64,000 nt of DNA from Bombardia bombarda (Eukaryota > Ascomycota > Sordariomycetes > Sordariales > Lasiosphaeriaceae): assembly GCA_030512295.1 (NCBI GenBank), contig JAULSR010000002.1, positions 6,634,001 to 6,698,000 on the forward strand, read 5' to 3'. Positions 42,962-53,237 of the stretch are shown here, piece after piece (position 1 is the first letter of the stretch; every line of letters begins with the position of its first letter). Made by a program: the position numbers and the translations under genes. The notes beneath the pieces are model-generated. The model did not search any database and had not been told where the DNA came from. It saw only the letters and a list, made by a program, of their open reading frames with translations.

Positions 42962-45249
42962 TCAATCGTCTGCATTCCCGTCGTCGGTTGCCGTATCTTC
43001 CTGAATACTCTGGTTGTCGTCCTCGTCCTCGTCATCATCCTCGTCATCGAGATCACCTCCTTCGCTATCATCCTCGCCCTCTCTGTTGAGTACAGCCATA
43101 GGCTGCCAAGACACGTAGTCTGTCTGCAGATCCAGCCACCGCTTGGCCACAGGAAGCTGGAACGGGTCGAACGGGAAGCAGGCTTCGAGATGAGTCCATT
43201 TTTCGTCGTCGAATTCGAATCCCGAGTCGCGTAGGGCGCCTCCCATAGCGTAGCTGCCCGTGAAGAATTGAGACAACTGAATGTTCTTGTTCTTCTCGAT
43301 CTGGGGATAAATGTAGATGAGCCGGAGATGGTGCGATAATCTCGCAAACTCGTCCACAATGACCGGAGAGCAGCACTTCAATGGGTTCAGCTTGCTGGCA
43401 ATGTTGGCCTGCAACCTCGTTTTCAGCCCAGTCATCCAAGGTAAATCTTGGCCGATGAAAGATGCCGGGTCGTCCCAGTCAAGGTTCTTGGGCGCCAAAT
43501 CTCGGTCGATAAGCTCTCGCCAGCGGAAGCAGAAGATATAAAGCAGGCCTTGGAAGTATGCGTAATACTGGCCGTAGCGCCGTACGTCTGGGCCACGGCA
43601 ATTAAGGTGGCTCGCTCTGTAGTGGTCTATGTAGTTCAAGAAAGTCAGGACTATCTTTTGCACTTGGCCGCTCTCAACCTTTGCTCCTCTTGCAGTAAAG
43701 CTCGCCTAGGGTACATGTTAGTGATCTATTAGATAACCCAAGCTGGTCGGTCGGTCTGTGTCAAACATACCAAATAGGCAACTGCAGCTTGTTTAACGAC
43801 TTGCGATCTATTAGACTCGAATCTATCAACAGTGTTAGTATCATGGTAACGGCTGGGATAATCGCATGGAAGAGTAACTTACGCGATATTAAATAGTGTT
43901 CCGATGAACATATCCATTAGCTTGGTGGATTTCAAGGCAAACTTGAAGAGCAGGTATTGGGTATGACGGGATTTCAGATGCTAATCAACACAATGTCAGC
44001 ATTTCAGAGTGCAGACGAGAAAAAAAAAAAAGGGGGTAGCACATACCGGAAGAATAACATTGGCAAAGTCGCTAAGCAAATCTTGAAATGTCTCAATGGC
44101 TTGACGACTCTCGGGGTCCTCGAAAATAGGAGTATAAAGCGAAAATAGCAAATCCAGGATGGCATCCATCGTCTCCAGCTTGCTCTTTATCAAGAGCACG
44201 CGTTTCGTCTTCTCGTCGTCGTTGTCGTCGTCATCCTCACTGATCACCGACTCGGCCTCGCTCTCAGCATCGTCGTCGTCACCCTTAGCTTCGTCGCCCT
44301 GCAGCTGCCGCATGACCGCCATGGTAATCTCATCATCGTCGTTCTCGAGGTCGAGCGTCATGGCCACGTCGATCTTGACCAGCTTGGAGAGAATCAATTC
44401 CATTATGTCCCTCTCCAGTTCGGGCCGGTCCGTCTTGAGTCGCAACAAGTGGTCGATGTACTCCATGTGCATCGCTTTCGAATCCTCCATGTAGGGAAAC
44501 TTCGTCTCGACCAGCTTGCCCACGATTTTCCGTCCAGCCGGGAAGAGCTCGAGCAGGTATTGCAGGCCGAGGTGCAACCGCCTCTTCTTGGTTTCCGAGT
44601 CCACGGGCAAAAAGCCCGGCAAGCCCGTCGAAGACCCACGCATCTCTGTGAACTTGTCCACTATCATGGTGAGGATCTGGCTGAGGAATGAAGCCTGTGC
44701 CGAGGAAGAGAGTGCAGCCAGAAGTTGGATATAAGCGCGCGAGAAGTCCTCGTCCCTGTCTAACCAGGAGCACTTCAGCACGCTCTTGATGAGTCCCGAG
44801 CACGAGCGGCCGAGTAGGGGAACGTGGCTGGCTAGCGCGACGACGTAGACCTTGAGGTCCTGCGGTGTGGAAACCTCGTCGTCTTCTGAAAGGTATGACT
44901 TGTGAGACGGTGCAAAGACATCCTTGAGGTTGTCATAGTCTTCGTCGTCGCCTCGGCTGTGCCCCTCCAGCGCCTTCTTCACCTCGCGCTTCGCGTCGTC
45001 TAGGGTCTTGCTGCCAATCTCTTTTACCATGTTCAACTCCTCATTGAACATTACCGTCTTCCTCTTCTTGGCCGGGCTCGCCAGATACGAGTCCTCATCG
45101 TCATCGTCGTCTCTTGACCGTGTGCCGAGGATCGAGACGGACTTTCGGAGGATGGGCTTGATGGTTGAATCCCCCGTCGGCACGATGTGCTTACGAGCGA
45201 GGGGTGTGGAAGTCGTCATGGTGACCGTCGTGATCCGGGTTTGACCCAC
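42962..45249 (-). CDS. RRN3: RNA polymerase I initiation factor RRN3
   Basis: RRN3 (TIF-IA in animals) bridges RNA polymerase I to the core promoter factors and is a growth-controlled switch for rRNA synthesis in the nucleolus. Four exons (45249-44047, 43980-43883, 43822-43771 and 43705-42962) give 698 residues. After a basic N-terminus (PAKKRKTVMF), the HEAT-like helical domain shows YVVALASHVPLLGRSCSGLI, LHLGLQYLLELFP and MHMEYIDHLLRLKTDRPELE. It continues across the short exons with QYLLFKFAL and VAYLASFTARG. The C-terminal part contains YYAYFQGLLYIFCFRW and FFPFDPFQLP-like text (FPFDPFQLPV). Acidic stretches lie at about 330-350 and at the C-terminus. The start could instead be the ATG ten codons later (45219). 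Confidence 0.95.
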
Positions 45250-46710
45250 GGGCGTGCGGTATGTGCGGTAGGTGAGGTAGGTGCGGCAGGTACGTGGCGA
45301 ACTGGTGGAGGCCCTTCAGGTGGCGGTTGGTGGCGGTAGTGGGGGTGTCAAGGTTTCTCGTCGCGTGGTAGGTTGGCAGACAATCTTCGACTAGGCATAA
45401 TTGTCGTCGCTCCTATCCTCCCATGGGCGAGTAGTAAAGAGTGAGGTATCTGCGGTTGCATGCAGATGCTGCTCTGCTCTTCCTGGCCGACAAGGTAGAA
45501 TAACAGGCGTGAATGGGCGCTCTCTGCCCGCAAAGATTAGCCTTATCGGAGAAAATTGTTGTGGTGGGTTTTCGAAAAATCGAGGGACCACCTTCCCCGC
45601 TGGTGGCACGTGCCCCATGTCCTCCCGAGGCTCGAATGGGAAGGCGGTGGGTGTGCTTCTGATTAGGGATCCACGCTGTCTCTGGTCGACTCTGATTTGC
45701 TAATCACTTGAACATTAACAAGAGAACGGCTGAATCTAGCTACCTGTTCCCCTAATAGTTAGCGCCTTGCCCACTGGTAAGCTACCTATCGTCATTTAGG
45801 TATGATTGTCAAAATCTTGCTATTTATCAGGCGCACTTCACTTTACCTCTGCTCAGTGATTACGTGCAACTCTCTCTTGTGTTCTCAACAATGTTTCACC
45901 TAGCCCGGGAGATACTAGCAGAGCCCGTTTCCTCTGTGTAACTTGCTTCTTTCCAATCCATGACGCAACCTTGTTCTTGTCCCAAAGTGATCAACAGGGC
46001 CTGATGACCCCATCCCTTCATTCAACAGCATTTGAATTGCCAAAGGTACCTACTGTGCCCATCAAGACCTGGCAAGTCCCCCAAACTAACAGTTGCATGT
46101 AAACTACCTCGTCGAGAAGCAGGTAGCCGTAAACAAGAATAGCGACAGCGACACCGGATCACATTCATTCGCATTTGTTACACGGGTTTTCTGGGGATAT
46201 CCTGGACATGAAGGACCAGCCGAAAATCTAAAGGGCCGTTTCGCCATCTGATAGCTGACTATATAGATGCTGACCATACTTTCTGGAGCCCGAATCGAAC
46301 CAAATACCCAAAGAGGTCTGGAGCCGACGTTGTCCGACCCAGACACACATGGCGACGCTCAGAACTATCGCCCGTTCTCTCGGGGCTGACGTCGGGTGGA
46401 AACGGGAGATGCAACGAAACGCCACCACGGGGAATCTACCGCAAACCGTACACTAGAAGAAGTAAAAACCTAGAACCAAACAACCCTACCATCCAAGTTT
46501 CCGGCCCCCCTCAATTCCATGATCATTCATGTGCTCTTCGCCCGACTAGAGATGAACGCCAAGTTCTAATAGCATATGCGAACTGCTGCGTCTCTACAAG
46601 TCCAAGCCCGTACTATACACACTCAAAATAATGAGGTAGGTTGATGCTTGTCAAGATACCAAATGTGTCCGAGGGTCAGCCTGAACAGGGGAGAAACTCA
46701 GGCTAATAAT
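45250..46710. other. Intergenic region between RRN3 and HAP3
   Basis: It holds the RRN3 promoter (left part) and the HAP3 3' flank. A GGTAGGTGAGGTAGGTGCGG-type tract lies just upstream of RRN3 (45269-45288). No gene is seen. Confidence 0.55.
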
Positions 46711-47724
46711 CTAATACTCGCCGCCAGCACCGTTGTGTCCGGGCTGCGAACCGTAAAGATTGTAGCTCTGAGAATCTCCGCCTTCCTGCTGACCAGCAAG
46801 TTCTCCTCCGGGAAAGGCACCCGACCCGGGGTTCGAACCACCGGCGGCACCATAGCCCTGGCTGCTGGGCCGGTTCTGTTGGTTCTCGCCCCTGTTGGAT
46901 TGAGTTTGCTGCTGTTTTCTGTTAGAAAATCATCTATGATACACAAAATACGGCTGGTCGACCATCCGGAGGATAGGAACCGGAAGTGGTGTGATAAATG
47001 CGTCGATAACTTACTTCCCGATATTTGGACAGATAAATCTTGAGTGCCTCGGCATAATTCTCAAACCCAAGTGATGTCATGGCAAACAGAATGTCCTCTC
47101 CATTCACAGTTTTCCTCTTTTCTTGATGGCATTTTTCCGAAGCTAATAGGTCAGTTTCTGTCAGTTTCTCCAAACGACGACGACGACGTGAGTGCTCTTG
47201 AACAAAGTAGAAGATATCTCTTACCCTCGCTTGTGATGAAAGAAATGAATTCGCTGACACACTCTTGCATGCACTCCTTTGCCTCCTTGGCAATTTTGGC
47301 ATTCTCCGGGAGGGCATTTTTCATGATGCGAGCAACTGGTGCAAAGTTTCGTATGTTAGCATCATATAGATCAGACCTGTCGCCCTTGGAGGAAGAAGCG
47401 CTTCGCGCTTCGGGCGACTTGGGCGACGAATCGTGAGACATGGAATGGTAGGTATGCGCGGCTGTCTGAGAGGCAGAGCAGAAGCGACGCCAGTCATGGA
47501 GGGTCTCGTCGCCATGCAAGCGCACACGAATCAAGACAGAGGAAGCAAGAGAGACATGACATACCATTGGCTATGGGCAACCACCGGTCCTGCTCTTTTA
47601 CTTCGAACTCATAGGCGAGTCCGCTCGAGTGTGGGTCCTGGGAGTCGTTCATTTGTGCGTCGTCGTCGGGTGACGGTGCACCTTGTTCGACATCCTTAGG
47701 ATTGGATTGGGGGGAGTCGGACAT
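46711..47724 (-). CDS. HAP3: CCAAT-binding factor subunit HAP3/HapC (NF-YB)
   Basis: This is the histone-fold subunit of the heterotrimeric CCAAT-binding complex, which pairs with HapE/HAP5 and recruits HapB/HAP2. In filamentous fungi this complex works with HapX in iron control and also in redox and primary-metabolism genes. Four exons (47724-47565, 47335-47225, 47142-47015 and 46911-46711) give 199 residues. The histone-fold core (about 47-133) is almost canonical: QDRWLPIANVARIMKNALP, ECVSEFISFITSEASEKC, RKTVNGEDILFAMTSLGFEN and YLSKYRE. The acidic N-terminus and the Gln/Gly/Ser-rich tail are typical of HapC. The last acceptor has two close candidates; the one at 46911/46912 keeps the tail frame ending GAGGEY. 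Confidence 0.96.
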
Positions 47725-50700
47725 ATTTGTTGGCTACCTGCAGGCGGGTGTCGACTTCTTGTAAATTCCTTGGACTGCCAGCTCGCACAGCTGTAAATAG
47801 AGTAGATGATGTGTCGTTGGACACGTTGCAAGGGTTGTCGGGCTGGGGAACACTTTTTTTTGTTTTGGCGGCTTGAGCTGCAGACAAGGTGCGTCAAGCG
47901 TAGGTAGGTACTGTACCTCGTCGGCGCGTTCCAGGATTATTCTTACTGGCTTCCCTACCCGACCTTCAGGCTGTAACGGGGGAGTTGGTACTGTACTGGG
48001 GTGCGATGGGGGCGAGCGAAAGGGTGGCGATGAAAACAAGGCGTGTGAGAGGAGCCCGAGACTGAGAGCCTGACCTTGACTGAGAGCGGGAACGAGGGGT
48101 TGTGATGCGCGACTGCGGGTCCTACGCCAGGAGGAGTGGTGTCTAGCGCTCTGTAGCTCTGCTGCTGGATCGCCTTGCTGCAGGCAGGTGCTGTTGCGAT
48201 GCTTGTCGTAAACAAAGATCAAGGAATGGTCCGATCTTCCGCCAGCTGTATTCCGTGTGCCGGGTTTCTCAACAGCTCCCCGTCGCCGTGTGTCTCTGTG
48301 TACTATCGGGTCGCGGTTACACCAAACGGCGATGCGACAACACTGGTTGGCTACGTCTGGCCGGCACACCTCAAAGCACGTCGGCCCTGAGTCGCGGGGA
48401 TAAAAGGATTGGCTGTGCTGCCTGCTACCGCCTCAATTGCGTGCCTCGTGGGATGTCTGCAGAGTCGCGTCAGAGAAGTGGTGCTCGCCCGAGTGGGAGT
48501 GCAAGTGCGAGCGTGCCGACAGTGGGCAGGTGGGAGGTAAACTAGAGTCAAAACAGAGGCAGGCTCAGGCAAGATAGCGGGCATGTAGGTGCGTGTAGTG
48601 GGTTCTGGGCAGTGGGTAGCGGGGCCAGCAGATGCGATGCAGTCGTCCACAAGTTCACTGCCCTGTGCTGCGGGCGAGTGCGACGGATGCAGTGCACCTT
48701 GAGGTGACTGGTGGGTACTTTAGCTGCTACGTACCTTGGGTACTTTGTTGCTCTCGCGACAAATGTGCGTTTTCTCTCTCTAGTCCAACGTTGAACTAAG
48801 GTACTTGCTTAAAAAAGTGACCTTGCGACAGGACGTGCTAGTTTCGAAGTTGAGGGTGTTGTCTGAGTTGGCCGTGAACCTAGTCGTCTCTACCTTGGGG
48901 TCTGAGATGCATGGAACGCCGGATGCAAGAGGGCTGCAGGGCGTGGGGTTGCGCAGTGAAAGATGTCGGGTGAAAAGAGGAATGCGGAAGAAGCGGGTCT
49001 TGACCAGCTGGGCTGCTGCCCTCCCCCTGCTCAGTCTAGCTTTTCTCCCTAGCTCCCCAGCACCATGACAACAAGACCAGTTATCGATAACTAACCTTAC
49101 AAACGCGACAAACAAGGTACTGTAGCTGGGTACATCCATGCTGAATGATTGATTGCCTGCCCTACACTATCGATATGCTGTGACCAGCACGCGCTGGCTT
49201 TTCCTGCGTTACAGTTTTTCTCGACCAGGGGGCTGCTCAGGTGAGAAGACCAAAAACAAACGAAAAGACGGTCTACAAGTACGAATATCAGATGGTGTAC
49301 GAAGGAGCCCGTGACTCTTCTACCCGGTTTAGTTACTCGCGCACCCCTGGATACTACGTAATATTGCTCCGTCGTGTGCACACGTTTGCTATATCTTGTG
49401 TTTTGGTCGTGAACGAGACCCCTACCTCGATCCACCCCTCCACGGAAATGGCGTCAAGAGCGGTGAAAGGGTAACTGACATGAGGCGGCGGGCTTGAGGG
49501 AACAGGGCTTGACTTGAGACTTAATTCGGCACTTGTTGCGCAGGTTTTCTCCCTTCATTCGCGCCCTATGATGTCCTTGTCAAGTAGCAGCAGCCTCGTT
49601 TGTTTCTAACCTCCAAGTCTACACGTGTATGCACGTCCATATATCTTGGCAGAGGCAGCAGAGGCAGGTAAGGCAGGGTGTTTGGTCTACCCCGAGTCCG
49701 ACATAACAAGACAGTAAAGGTGGTGGGCGAGGACGGCGGGTGATTCGACAATTGCTACCACATATAAACAACGCACGGCAGGCAGGGACAGGAAGGCTGA
49801 CGACGGCCAGATGGGCCCAGACGAGCTAAACGACGGGGATTTTAGGCCGAAAAGGCTGGGCTTGAGGAACGACTGGCTGAGCTTCGCCATCCAAGACGTG
49901 CAATTAACCATGCTCTAGACACGAGGCTGCAAGACCAGCAACGCCAATGAGTGGTGTGACAGCCAGTCGTTTTTTTTTAGTCCAACAGCGAAATTCGCTG
50001 CCTGCTCGTCCCGTCATTGGGAGAAAACGAGTCGCGAATAATTTCCCCCGTTGGCTGCTTATTTCGGGCGGGAATGCGGAGAAGCTAGCGACCATCCAAA
50101 CAGACCGCCCGTCCACTCTCATGGAGTCTATGCGTACAACGTCAGTTATTAATTAGCGTGCTGTGGCTTATCGGTGATTTCAAGGTTATTTTTCTTATTT
50201 GTCTTCTTTTAATTCCCAAGACGTTACACGACAGTTAACAGACAGAAACCTGCGTATGTGCAGTGCTGGTGGTGGTGGTGGTGGTAGTAGTAGTGGTAGT
50301 GGTGGCTGCAGTAGCATGCGCATGTCAGAGCGAGATGATCCGAGTTCAGACTATCAGAGAGGTGAAGCCAGTCGATCGCCGTTGCTGCATCGGAGTTGTT
50401 TTTTTGTCAGGTTTATTTTCCTCAAACTCGGTAGGCAGCCCTACAATCAACAAAAAAAACATGTCGGTCTATTTTTTCCGCGGATGCCAGTCCAATCGAA
50501 GCCCAATTCCTCGTCCAATATTACGGACTGCCGGTTGGGCACTGAGACGCCCTTGCCGCTGGACTGCAGACTGCAGAGTGCAGCCTGACTGACGACTAAC
50601 GTTACAGCTTTTGTACAACTCATCGATACACCCTCTCAGGGCCAGATAGTATAATAATTTTCCTATGTCATGAAACCAGAAAGATAGATTCCCCGCAAGA

Positions 50701-51042
50701 ACGGTGATTCCCTCGTTGTGCTACTCTTTGCCATTTTGGACCAAGCCCCAGTGTCCTTGAAACAGCAGCGGCACGGACCTGGAGTCTAGACCGACCCATG
50801 GCTCAATATCCCACCCACCCTTCTGCTTGCTATTTTGAGAGAATTTGACGGATGAGACAACAGGGTGGACGTCATCGCAAGAGTCCGCATCGGATATCTC
50901 CCAAGTTCCGCCTCGAGATCCGCACACACACGTCAACCCAGACCCCGGGGAGGGAAGGGGGACGAGAGCCTGTTGATGACATAACAATCCATCTACCTAC
51001 TCAATCTGGCTTGGGAACCCCGATCGACCGACTGGGCTCGCC
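47725..51042. other. Long intergenic region between HAP3 and prefoldin 2
   Basis: This is about 3.3 kb without a supportable gene. The left part (47725-48370) should be HAP3 leader and promoter. Features seen are a GTAGGTAGGTACTGTACC motif (about 47900) and GGT/AGT trinucleotide runs (about 50268-50308). Open frames up to about 210 residues exist on the minus strand at 47734-48369, but they are rich in Ser/Pro/Cys/Arg without domains. No tRNA signature was found. Confidence 0.5.
50268..50308. repeat. GGT/AGT trinucleotide repeat
   Basis: This is an imperfect run of GGT followed by AGT and GGT units in an intergenic stretch. Confidence 0.8.
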
Positions 51043-51760
51043 TCATGACTGAACAACCTGGACGTTGTTCTTTTTCTGCGAGGCAATAAACGTTAGGCAC
51101 TGCTATAATTGTATACAAAGATGGCAACATACCTTCCACTTTTCCAGGTCGTCCTGCTTGGTCTTGTACTGCTTGACCAAGTCCTCGAGCACCTTCTTCA
51201 ACCCCTCGGCATTTGTCTGGAGAGCGGGGACCACATCCTGGACGGTCCTCTCGACCAGCACGCCATTAATCATGCGGAAGCATTTGCGTTCTCCCGAAAG
51301 CGGCTCTAGAGTTTCCAGGACAAGTCTGTCGGATGTGAATGGGATGAGCGGTGAGAAAGCAGCAAGCAAGCGTTGAGCGGTGTGATATCATGGAAACCCG
51401 AACCAAGGCACACACGACCCAGCCCCGAGATTGGGACTAGGCATGCAAATAGATATCCATCCGGGTGAAGCAGCCAAGCCATAAGAGTGAGGGGAAAGAG
51501 AAAAGAGAGGAAGTATATTGCTTACTTGTGCTCTTCTGCCTCCTGCTCGACATCGCCGATTTTCTGCGCAATTTGCTGCAATGTGTTTTTATAAGTGGTG
51601 TATTGCACCTGGAGATCTGAGGCAGTGAGAAGGGTTTAGTTCAGCTACCGAGCCTGTTCTACGGCATTCTGCGACTGGGATCGTAAATGCAATCAGACAG
51701 GCGATGGGCGATGGGCTGCTCACCTTGTTGCCTCTTGGCCGGTGCTGCTTGCGACGCCAT
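51043..51760 (-). CDS. PFD2: Prefoldin subunit 2
   Basis: This is a beta-type subunit of the hexameric prefoldin chaperone, which passes nascent actin and tubulin to the CCT chaperonin in the cytosol (Gim4 in yeast). Four exons (51760-51724, 51616-51526, 51325-51133 and 51075-51043) give 117 residues. The two coiled-coil arms (QYTTYKNTLQQIAQKIGDVE and LKKVLEDLVKQYKTKQDDL) flank the beta hairpin with ERKCFRMINGVLVERTV, the hallmark of subunit 2. All splices are GT-AG and in phase. Length matches the family (about 110-120). Its start lies 366 bp from the start of CMC2 on the other strand, so the two probably share a promoter region. Confidence 0.95.
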
Positions 51761-52125
51761 GACGATTAGGCTCAGTGTGTCAACTTTTGTGCTTTTCGCG
51801 AGTACAAAGTATGTAGTGTTAGGTATTGTATGTATTACTGCACAGATGGGAGTTTGGCAATGAGATTGACTGGTGGTAGTGAGTGCCCTTTGCTGGTCAT
51901 GATCAGGCGCCGCCCGACTTGGTACAGTAGAAGTGTGGTCCAAGCTCCACCACCCGCAAAGATCCCCAATGGAAAGGTCGCTGCCGGCCGGACAGGGAAT
52001 CTCCACTGGCTTCTTGTCCCCGGAAAAGTTCCAGAAGACGCGTCGTCTGTCACCGCAATACCCACCCAATCATCATCAAAATCTTTCGCTTTGCTACTGG
52101 TCGCCCAGTTTGATAGTCGCCCACG
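51761..52125. promoter_or_regulatory. Bidirectional promoter region, PFD2 and CMC2
   Basis: The start codons of prefoldin 2 and CMC2 are separated by only 365 bp in divergent orientation. Both promoters and leaders must fit here. I did not identify specific binding sites. Confidence 0.55.
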
Positions 52126-52442
52126 ATGCATCCTCACTTGCACACCAAAGATAACACCGGTAAGCTTCCATCGGCTTCTGTTCGACCCCCCATCCCAGCA
52201 CCCACCCTGCCGCTACTAACACCTCCTGGGTAGAGTGCGAAGCCGTCATGCTGGCGCTCGAGGAATGCCACGCGAAAGGCTTCATGTGGAAGGCAATGGG
52301 CATGTGCAACGATGCAAAGCAGGAGCTCAACAGATGCCTCAAGGGAGAGAGAATGAAGCATCAGTCTTTCAACCGCAGCAATGTCCAGGATAAGAAGACT
52401 GTCATCCGACAGAAGTGGAAGGAAATCGACGAGAATTCATAA
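52126..52442 (+). CDS. CMC2: COX assembly mitochondrial protein 2 (CMC2), twin CX9C
   Basis: This small intermembrane-space protein is needed for cytochrome c oxidase assembly. Two exons (52126-52159 and 52234-52442) give 80 residues. It begins MHPHLHTKDNTECE, the conserved CMC2 N-terminus. The two CX9C motifs are CEAVMLALEEC and CNDAKQELNRC, which form the paired disulfides of the helical hairpin imported by the Mia40 route. The tail is basic (KGERMKHQSF, then KKTVIRQKWKE). It is too short to be found without splicing because the first exon is only 34 nt. Confidence 0.95.
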
Positions 52443-52759
52443 AACAACTTCTTCCTTCGAAACCCTCGCCGCCAGCCACGACATACCCCTCGACTATGCT
52501 CTCGATATATATGTAGATGCCGGAAGAGTCGGTGTAGCGCATCATCACTTCATCGACACTTCACAGGCGCGATGGAGGAACGAAGGGCGATTGTGCGATG
52601 CCCTCAGCGCGTTGCACTGCTGCACAGATGGCTGGAGGAGACGAAGATTTGCACGCAGCATTCATTTCTACGTGGTACATAATGGCATCTCCCCTCTCTA
52701 ATCTTTATTCCTTCAAGGTGCGCCCCAGCCGGCTCTTGTTTCTTTCTCCCTTGCCTCTC

Positions 52760-53237
52760 TTACAGAGTAAGACGGAAGGCGTTGCCGAATGTAGCGATGC
52801 CGTATGTAGCGAGCAAGGACAGCAAGATGGGGACGGGCTTTTGAAGACGGATCGCCCGAGGGATCGAAGAGCCGCCGAGGACGGTGGACGCAAGGAGACT
52901 CAATTCGACACCATACGACTCGCCGTTTTGGATGCGGTAGCCTCCGAGGGCGTCTGGTGGGTGACAATCGGCGATTAGCAAATCACGTCCGCCCGACGAG
53001 CTACCAGTTCCCATGTGTGTGCCCGGATGGGCAAAAGAGGTCGAGGACAAACTCACACAAAAGACCAACAGCGCAACCAGCGATGATGCTCGGCTTGCTC
53101 CTCGTTCGCGCATAGCCGGCGATTCCGCCAGTAGCCGTCAAGGCTGCGAGGACGTACGAGGGGAATTCAAGACCCTGGCCACGAGGTTAGCTAAGAGTTG
53201 AATGACAGTCTTGTTTTCGGGCTTTTCTGCGAACCAT
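52760..53237 (-). CDS. TMEM14/UPF0136 family small membrane protein
   Basis: This is a predicted 104-residue protein with three or four membrane helices, of the TMEM14 family found in mitochondrial inner and other membranes. Animal TMEM14C takes part in porphyrin transport; fungal members are little studied. Exons are 53237-53235 (coding part is the ATG only), 53174-53057 and 52953-52760. Conserved text is GLEFPSYVLAALTATGGIAG, then YARTRSKPSIIAGCAVGLLY, then GGYRIQNGESYGVELSLLAS and the closing LLATYGIATFGNAFR. The first intron would start directly after the ATG with a GTTCGC donor and has a GCTAAC branch point near its acceptor. That donor is weak, so the first codon placement is the least certain part. 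It is convergent with CMC2 (318 bp between stop codons). Confidence 0.85.

Noticed and set aside
46262..46330. GGTTCGATTC on the minus strand resembling a tRNA T-loop
   Set aside because: The T stem does not pair and no acceptor stem or anticodon arm is found.
46825..46850. GGTTCGAAC sequence resembling a tRNA B-box
   Set aside because: It lies within the coding last exon of HAP3; no A-box or cloverleaf can be formed around it.
47734..48369. 211-residue minus-strand open frame upstream of HAP3
   Set aside because: It has no domain, is Cys/Arg/Ser-rich, overlaps the expected HAP3 leader and has competing frames; it is probably chance in GC-rich sequence.
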